DNA from: Ramazzottius varieornatus
Lineage: Eukaryota > Tardigrada > Eutardigrada > Parachela > Ramazzottiidae
Direction of reading: 5' to 3'
Length of the DNA: 64,000 nucleotides
Assembly: GCA_001949185.1 (NCBI GenBank)
Contig: BDGG01000005.1
Location: 248,001-312,000, forward strand
The position numbers were made by a program, and so were the translations under genes. Below the pieces are notes generated by a model. That model did no database searches. It was not told the origin of the DNA and was given only the letters and a program-made list of their open reading frames with translations. Position 1 is the stretch's first letter. The number at the start of each line of letters is the position of its first letter. Below, in pieces: positions 56,907 to 64,000 of the stretch.

Positions 56907-59900
56907 ATGGTACGTGAGAGCCAGTTTTCTTCAAAACTGATCTTCTCGTGCATGAAGTTTTAGCCTTCAGTTATATCACTACTGTCTCCAACGTGAGCAT
57001 TATTCTAGACGAAGCAGACCATCATCATTACGCGCGAAGCCACTATCGCGACATCGAATGGAACTGTGGTAACTCCAGGAGAGGACCCGGTGAGGGCTCC
57101 AGTAGATGGTTCAGACAGGACAAATGGAGACGCAGGTCGAGCTCAGTGGGGAAATAAAGTGGAGTTCCTGTTATCCTGCATCAGCTTGTCGGTCGGTCTC
57201 GGAAACGTGTGGAGGTTCCCTTACCTTGCCTACGCAAATGGAGGAGGTCTGTACAACTACCTTCCGTTGACAAATTAAAGCAACGTTTTAGATCTCTGTC
57301 TCTTGTGAATTCGTTTCATCACTTCCTGGTCTGATTTCCGTCCTCAAGGTGGAACAAATCACTGTTGACCAAGTGTTACATTCCTTACTTGTTTCAGGAG
57401 CCTTTTTGTTACCCTACATCGTGGTCCTGTTCCTGGTGGGTAAGCCAATGTATTTTATGGAAATTGCGGCTGGACAATATCACGCCAAGTCCCCTGTTCC
57501 GATATGGAAAAGAATCGCTCCGATCGCAAAAGGCATCGGCATGGCGCAAATCGTCATTAGCTTCTGTGTCGCCGTATACTATGGTACCTCTCGAACAAGT
57601 CGCCTCTGTTCTAAACGTTGCCACTATCAACAAAGATCTTCTTTTAGCCGTTATCATGTCGTGGGTGATGTACTACTTCTGGGCAACGCTCGTCGCCGCG
57701 TGCCAAGGAAAGGCAGTACCATGGGAGAACTTCTGTGAAAATGACTGGGCCTACAATAAGACCTGCTTCAGTACTTCCACCTACGTCGAAAGACCCAACT
57801 ACACATTTGTGCCGGTTGTCAACTTCGACAACAATGAGACAGAATCCGAAAGAAAGGTTTCCTCGGCCCAACAGTACTACGACCGCTTCGTGATGATGAA
57901 GGTACAGGTTGCTCGTCTCGCGTACTGTATCGAAACCGGAGGTACCTGAGTGTCAAGGGATCTTCGCTCTTTGTAAGCGCGTGTCTTTCTTGTAGTACGA
58001 AAAGGCGAGCCCCAACATTTTCACTATCACGAACTTGGGAGACGTTAACCTGCTCATGTTGGCTTCCCTTGCTGGATGTTGGCTGGTCATCTACGTGTCG
58101 CTGGTCAAGGTGCGAATAAGGACTTGCAATTGGAAACGATTTCGACTCGCGCATAGCCAAACAGTACCAGAGTGAGCTAGCATAGGAGACTTCTGTTTTG
58201 ATTTTAGGGAGTGCAAAGCTCGGGAAAAGTGGTTTACGTTACCTCGACTATGCCGTTCATCGTCTTGTTTATTCTTTTGATTCGAGGTACCCGAACAGGC
58301 CCGAACTACGGTGGTCGATTTCCCAAAGAACGCTTGTCACCATAATCTTATTTGACAGGTGTCACGCTGGACAACGCGACGCAAGGAATCCTCTACTTTA
58401 TAGTGCCGAAGTTCGAGAAACTATTAGATATTCAGGTATGGTGCGTCCCTGCCTGATCAGTCTCCACACAATGGAACCGAAAGTTACGCAGTTCAATAAT
58501 TTCCGTTTTTTTTCTATTAGACGTGGCGTGCGGCTGCGGAACAGATGTTTTTCTCACTCGGAGTGGCGTTTGGGACGCTTACTATGTTAGGTATCGGACA
58601 CGAGGAGCACTCTAGAGTGCCCGCTTCGAGATTGAAGAACGTCACAGTGTCCAATTCAGCTTAATTTCAGGCTCTTACAATAAATTCAACAACAATTGCT
58701 ACAGGTAATTCGTATAGGCGTTGTTGAGTACGTAATGTGCGTGAAATCGGAGCTCGTGCTGGGAGGTTATTGCAGAATTCTGTTCTCGATATTTAGGGAC
58801 GGGTTGATCGTGTCGGTTCTGGACTCTGCAACTAGCGTCATTTCTGGTCTAGCCATGTTTTCAATATTAGGCTACTTGGCTGGTCAGATGGACGTGGGTA
58901 TCGAAAACGTGGTGGACTCTGGCCCGGGATTAGCGTTCGTGACGTTCCCCGATGCAGTGACCACCATGCCGGTTCCTGCTTTGTGGTCTTTGCTCTTTTT
59001 CATCATGTGAGTTGTTCAGAGTTCTGACGCTTGACGGCATTTTGTGACTTGGGTTTCGTGCTTGACCTAGGCTCTTCACTTTGGGTCTTGGATCTGAAAT
59101 CGCACTCTTGGAAAATTCCCTGACGTACCTTTGCGACCGCTTCCCGCAGCTCAGAGCAAAGCGCCCACTGGTGACGCTGGCTGCGGTTGTCCTTTGCTTC
59201 CTCATCGACATTCCGTTTGTTACGCAGGTAAATACGCTCTGCATCACACTCTGCGCCATTCTTTCTTGTCAGTTTCGGATGGAAAACTTGCTTTTTTCAG
59301 GGTGGCTATGAACTCTTCGAGGTATTTGACAAATACGCTGGCGGCCTGGCCGTGTTGATAGTGGCCGCTGCCGAAGTTCTTTGTATAATGTGGGTCTATG
59401 GGTTGAAGCGGTTCTTGAACGACCTCCAAGGTATGAAGTTAACTCATTATAAGCGCACCTTCTACGGTATCTCCACAATCCTCTTTGCAGAGATGCTGGG
59501 TAAAACCGGAAATCTAGGCTGGTACTGGAGGTGAGTTATTGTGACAGTAATGCAGAGGGAATCGCTCCTTTCGCGTAGTGCTATACAACGATACGATGGA
59601 ATATCTTCAGGACCGCGTGGTTGATCCTGGCGCCGGTGACTTTGCTCGTAAGTTCCAACTTCCGGGTTATGGAGTGACTCGAGTTCGCTATCCCTTCCTT
59701 TGGTAAATCACGACCTGCTCGTAGTTCATCACTATCGTATCAATCACAAGTTTCGAGCTGATGTCTCAGCCCGGCGTCAACAACATTCCTCCGTGGGCCG
59801 ATGGAATTGGGTGGTCCTTAACAGCCCTAGCCGTTGTCCAGTTACCGCTCTGGGCCGCTATCGTGCTGTATAAAGCACCAGGAAATACGTTCGGCGAGGT

Positions 59901-60131
59901 AAGCTACTACTTATAAGCTCCTCAATTGGGCAAACCGTTCCTCGTCGGTCAGCTAACAACTCTATCTTTTTGCAGAAGTTCCACCAAAGCTTGTGGCCGG
60001 ATACCATTGTGAACCCTCGTTCTTCGAAGATGGAAATGAACCAAAACGGAATTAGCACGAACGGAAATTATCTCGGTCCCGATCAGAAAATACTGTCGTC
60101 ATACGACAATCAAGCGTTCCATCGAGACTAG
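56907..60131 (+). CDS. SLC6 sodium-dependent transporter, nutrient amino acid transporter-like
   Basis: Na/Cl-coupled plasma-membrane carrier, about 652 aa. Sixteen exons join in phase: 56907-56909, 57009-57246, 57398-57583, 57648-57901, 57996-58109, 58208-58286, 58359-58435, 58521-58590, 58671-58704, 58797-59006, 59071-59227, 59301-59430, 59491-59530, 59611-59647, 59725-59898, 59976-60131. TM1 has [20 protein letters not shown], with Gly where monoamine carriers have Asp. [20 protein letters not shown] follows. The EL2 loop carries N-glycosylation sites (NKT, NYT, NET). [29 protein letters not shown] and [17 protein letters not shown] are family hallmarks. NAT/B0-type amino acids are the likely substrates (inference). 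Exon 1 would contain only the ATG. Confidence 0.92.
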
Positions 60132-60135
60132 CTCC

Positions 60136-60141
60136 AATAAA
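60136..60141 (+). terminator. polyadenylation signal of the SLC6 gene
   Basis: AATAAA begins five bases after the stop codon, implying a very short 3' UTR if it is used. Confidence 0.4.
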
Positions 60142-60629
60142 CTTGCTTTCGTAGTTTCTACAGCATACAACTGAAGTCTTTCTTCTTCTCGTGATTGTAA
60201 GCTATTCTTCATTGCAAGCTCAAGTTTCTTTTGGAATAAATCAAAGTTATCAATCCGTGCTATTTAGGTTGACACTTTGGCCTAAATTTTGCAAGGTTTT
60301 ATTTCTACAAAACGGAAAGAACAGTCCCTCTCTGGATACTTACTACAGATCACGAGGGCATCAAAGACTGACAGTTTCCAAGATATTCTCAGCTATGGCA
60401 GCACGAGCAGAAAGTTGGACAACGTTAAAAATTTTTCACAAAAGTAGTTACTGAATCTCTCTCTGTGTTTAGAACTCCAAGACTTAGCTGGTCTAACATC
60501 ACCGCATTATAGACCTCACATGAACACTTTCATCACTACAGTAGTAAAGAGCTTCTGCTCACAACATCGAATAAGAACGCCAACGACGACGTGAAACAGC
60601 TAATACCCCCCCCCCCCCCAAAGTCCAAA

Positions 60630-60679
60630 NNNNNNNNNNNNNNNNNNNNNNNNNNNNNNNNNNNNNNNNNNNNNNNNNN
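60630..60679. other. assembly gap of 50 N between C-tracts
   Basis: Fifty N follow a run of 14 C and AAAGTCCAAA, and are followed by seven or more C and AACGTCCAAC. The matching flanks suggest a collapsed repeat or a homopolymer that could not be assembled. The true length is unknown. Confidence 0.9.
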
Positions 60680-60771
60680 CCCCCCCCAACGTCCAACATG
60701 GGTCTCTCCATTCACGGTCGATAGTAGGTACATCCGGGAGCACCTGAAGGAATTCTAAACTTAAAGACTGA

Positions 60772-63700
60772 TTATTCTGAAATAAAATTCAATCTGTTCT
60801 TACCTTCAATGCATTTCTGTCGCGCAGCTTCGAAACGTTCCTTCATGAAAGCGCAGATTTCCGCGGCGGATCTCGGAATCATCTTTGGTGCTTCTTGAGC
60901 TTGTTCCAAGTCTTGAACGTCCATCATCGGCTGCTGCACTTCATCGCCACGCTTCACTTCCGGTTGAGCTGGAATTTCCGGTACGACGTTCTGCACTTCC
61001 GGTTCGACGTAGATGGGTTGTTGGCTGTTGCGAAAGATCATGGACTTCTTGCCGACCCACGGGTTGTCTTCTTCAGGGATCGGGGGAGGAGGGGGCGGAG
61101 GGACGTTGACTCGGGATCGAGGGTAGATACCTGGTCCGGGTAGGTGAGCCAAGGGAGGCGCCGGCTTCATGCGGCGCATCAGTTCCATGTGCGTGTGGTG
61201 AGTGCTGACATTGTGACTACATCCAATATCTGGATAGAAAGACTGAACAGGCCCGTACATCAGATCATTTGTCGGATAGGCATAGTTGTGGGGTGCTGGT
61301 GGTGGCTCTTGACGAACCGCACCAATCATCTGCACAGGCATCGGCGGACCTATTGAAACAAATATTCTCCGTTTCTGCGTATGTCCAAAACACCCTTTCA
61401 TTCAGCTCGGATTAAGTTGATCTTTCTATCTCTTAAAACCCCGGAGTTAGGAACCCGGCAGACAATCATGACCAGATTGTTTTCCGAAGTAGCGCACGCT
61501 CCAAGTATCGTTGATAGGAAGCGTGTGCCACCTTGAAACCACGATCTTGTCGAGTTTGTTGGTCTCAATGTATTCCCCATTATTTCCTTCAGTTTGTTTT
61601 ACTTCACTTTAGTTGCGTTGCGTATTTTACGATGACATATTCTGCGAATGAGAGTCTTTGAATGTTGTAATTTACCGTTGGGCCACATATCTGCGTTGTA
61701 GTCAGGTGGTAGCACTTGGTACATCCTTGAAGCAAGTTCCGGTCGTGGCGGTGGTCGTGGCGGTGGTGGTGGCGGTTGTACATGAAAGACCTGCGGGTGT
61801 GGAAGAGGCTGGCCAGTTCGTGGGTCCAGGAAGGGTTGAGCCGGCGGGGAGACTCCTCGCACTTGCTGCATGACCGGACCACCGAGGAAGCGAGCAGGTG
61901 CCGAATGTCCCTGGCTATACTGGAAAGACATCGGCGGCTGGTTGAAACGCAGCGGATGTAAATTGATACCTTGATGATGGGGAGGAGCCTGACTGAAGTT
62001 CGGCGGAGGAGCCATTAGTCGACCGTTGTTGAACGATTGCCGAGCGACGAGATGTCTGGGCTGCTGCATCTGATTGTGGCTGTTCTGATGCATCGTCGGT
62101 GGCGGAGGTCCGTTCAGAAGAGGAGGACGGCTGTGGAGGGGAGGTGGCGGACCACGAGGAGCGAAGTCTCGGTAGTTCTTTGGACGGAACTGTTGCTGTT
62201 GTTGCTGCTGGCTTCTCAGGTCGGAGTTTGGTCGCATGTGTCCATTCGGGCCATCTTTGGGTTTCTGGTCCGGTTCGGTCGCGGTGACGACTTGAGCACT
62301 TTGAACTTGAACAACATGGACTTCCGCCACCTGGACCGGACCTGTCTGAGTTTCGCGACTTTCATGAGCTTCAACCTTCTCACTACGAACACTCTTTGGT
62401 GAATCGTTCGGCCCATCCCTACGAAGGTGAAAAGCATTTCAGATAATACTCGATGGCATTTCTGACAAGGGACTTACTTTGGCACAGTCTTTTCAGGGGA
62501 AGAATCAACAGCATGAGTATCGGAAAGGCTGTTGTTGTGGCTGCTACCTCCGTTCGGGGTTCCTTTAGCGATGTCGGCGTAGCTGATGCCAGGTGTAGGT
62601 AGGCGAGTAGCGGGAGCCGAAGTAGTCTTCGAGCCCTTCTTCTTGTTTAGCACTGGCATAGAAGCTACAGTTTCCGCATCACTGACATTACCAGTGTCGA
62701 TATCCTCGACATGATCGGCCACGCCTTTCTTGATGTCTCCAGCAGAATTCCGGCGCCGAAGGGTGGGGAACTCCAGCGCGGTAACAGGTACCACCGCCAC
62801 CGCGGGCTGTTTCGAGATGCGGGGAGGAGGCTGTGACATTCGGTTGCGGACATTGCTCTAAACAGGAAAACAAGTTTAAACCTTGATTTCCATTGGACCG
62901 GAAGAGTACCAACGCATTAACGAGGTGTTTCGCAGATCTAGAAACAGTGCGCTGCAAAGATTTACAGTGCGTGGGTATGCAGGAGCGCGGTACGCCATTT
63001 AGACACTGAACCTTGCCCACACCTACGTACACTGTACCGTACACTTACTAGACTACATGTATGCAGGATCATGAAGGACTGATGCTTGCTGCGAACGTTT
63101 ATCGCAAGACATGAAGCCGAGATTGGATTTTTTGGCGAGAACTACATAAACTGACCTGTCGGTTGGGTGCAGGGTAGTTGTGTGGTGTACTGTGGGACTT
63201 GGTCGGCGATGTCTTGGCTGACACTCGTCGAGTGACGACTTGAAACTCTGTTTCTGGTGGCTGTTCGTTAGACTGTGGCTGTTCAGGGTGGACAGCCATG
63301 GCCGGTGTTTCCGGTCGCGGCGGCACTACGGGCTGTTCGTTCGGAATACTGCTGAGTGGCGAGGAAGACCTGCCTACGGCTATCGGAGCCGAAGGACTGG
63401 AAGGAAGCGAAGACTCTTTTGTGGGAAGCCCTTTGCTCTGCTCAGGCGAGGCTTTCTCTGTAATCACAAAATTAACGATTGTTATAAAGGTCCAAACTCA
63501 AGAAACCACATTCGGCAAAATTGTATCCCAAAGTGGCGCGCGTTACCAGTGCTATTGGCTAACGCGTGCGCCACTTGGGGAGAAACTATCTTGTCAATAT
63601 TGCTAACTTACTTTTCTTGGACTTTTTCTTCTTTTTCTTCTTCAGCTTGTCGATCTTCCCAACTACCACAGCTTCTTGTTTGTCCGCATCATCCACATCA

Positions 63701-63987
63701 GCTTCCACATCTCCCAGTCGTACATACGCACCAACTTTCAGTTCTGCTACGTCATCTGAGGAATGGGACGATCGGCCACTGGAGGAGGCCAGCTCGCCAT
63801 TGGTAGTCGGACTACAAGTGTATCTCAAGTCATCTCGCTCCATAGCCTCGATGTCGTTCTCCCACCCGGCCTGCTGCGTAATACTGTACGACACTGGGGT
63901 TTCTGGGGAAGCGTCCAAGTTGAGGCTTCGGGAATGCTTCGGAAAAGTCGGCAGTCTTGTGGAGCGTGGAGCTGCGTCAACAGCCAT
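60772..63987 (-). CDS. unidentified large Pro/Gln-rich protein
   Basis: Five exons join in phase: 63987-63612, 63457-63156, 62857-62478, 62418-61676, 61349-60772, for about 792 aa if the first and last exons are complete. Features are a Lys run (KLKKKKKKKSKKSK), a Ser/Pro-rich part with FQVVTRRVSAK, the peptides ALEFPTLRRRNSAGDIKKG and GISYADIAKGTPN, a QQQQQQQ tract, long poly-Pro blocks (VQPPPPPPRPPPRPE, VNVPPPPPPPIPEE), and a helical end (ICAFMKERFEAARQKCIEGK). FPTL and SYADIAK words resemble those of RNA-granule scaffold proteins, but no family is assigned. A donor-like AAG|GTAAGA near 60807 could splice to an exon beyond the gap. The frame is open upstream of 63987. Introns 1 and 4 carry hairpin repeats. 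Confidence 0.7.
61466..61560. repeat. hairpin repeat copy I, intron 4 of the Pro/Gln-rich gene
   Basis: The left side is ACCAGATTGTTTTCCGAAGT, then AGCGCACGCT. The right side is AGCGTGTGCCACCTTG, then CACGATCTTGTCGAGTTTG. The arms pair over most of their length. Confidence 0.82.
63519..63600. repeat. hairpin repeat copy J, intron 1 of the Pro/Gln-rich gene
   Basis: The inner arms are AAAGTGGCGCGCGTTA and TAACGCGTGCGCCACTTGG. The loop contains CTATTGGCT, the reverse of the CCAAT loop seen in copies B, F and H. Confidence 0.85.
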
Positions 63988-64000
63988 CTCTTGATCCGAT

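Noticed and set aside
60536-60733. ORF spanning the N gap
   Set aside because: It is created by reading through 50 unknown bases and C-tracts; no evidence of coding.
1-64000. CRISPR arrays, bacterial operons, tRNA or rRNA genes
   Set aside because: No spaced direct repeats, Shine-Dalgarno-led gene strings or recognisable tRNA/rRNA folds were seen. I could not run a covariance-model search, so a single tRNA could be missed.

Overview
This is animal nuclear DNA. Spliced genes sit on both strands, most introns are only about 50-110 bp with GT..AG ends, and the proteins are typically metazoan: matrix metalloproteinases, villin, PACSIN, SPOP, SKP1, an SLC6 transporter, CFAP57, TFIIIC220 and TRNT1. 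Gene density and intron size suggest a small-genome invertebrate. A tardigrade-like ecdysozoan is my guess, but nothing in the sequence proves it. I rebuilt exon chains by hand from reading frame, splice-site phase and family motifs. The exons of nearly every named gene join with matching phase.

Layout. 1-205 holds the last exon of an unknown gene. 0.86-15.1 kb is a tandem metalloproteinase locus on the + strand: an intact MMP with a GPI-like tail (861-4188), a decayed tyrosine-recombinase (DIRS-type) retrotransposon on the - strand (about 5.3-8.8 kb), an MMP pseudogene (9.3-11.55 kb) and an intact MMP with a glycine/threonine-rich hinge (11.98-15.1 kb). 15.2-19.2 kb carries three unrecognised genes. 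TRNT1 (-) and GTF3C1 (+) are head to head across 483 bp that contain a symmetric cluster of CCAAT boxes. Villin (-) converges on GTF3C1. CFAP57 (+) diverges from villin. 40.8-46 kb has a GNAT acetyltransferase, a coiled-coil protein and PACSIN. SPOP (-, 47.0-52.6 kb) has a 3.8 kb first intron. Several small unknown genes, SKP1 (+), an SLC6 transporter (+) and a large proline-rich unknown gene (-) complete the window.

Themes. TRNT1 (CCA addition) and GTF3C1 (Pol III recruitment to tRNA genes) both serve tRNA production and may share a promoter. SPOP and SKP1 are adaptors of cullin-RING ubiquitin ligases. Villin and PACSIN act on actin and membranes, and CFAP57 on cilia.

The main repeat is a short hairpin element of about 50-95 bp. 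Its inner arms read CAAGTGGCGCACG and CGTGCGCCACTTG. I count eleven copies, all inside introns of four genes and none in the metalloproteinase cluster. One 50-base assembly gap (60630-60679) lies between C-tracts.
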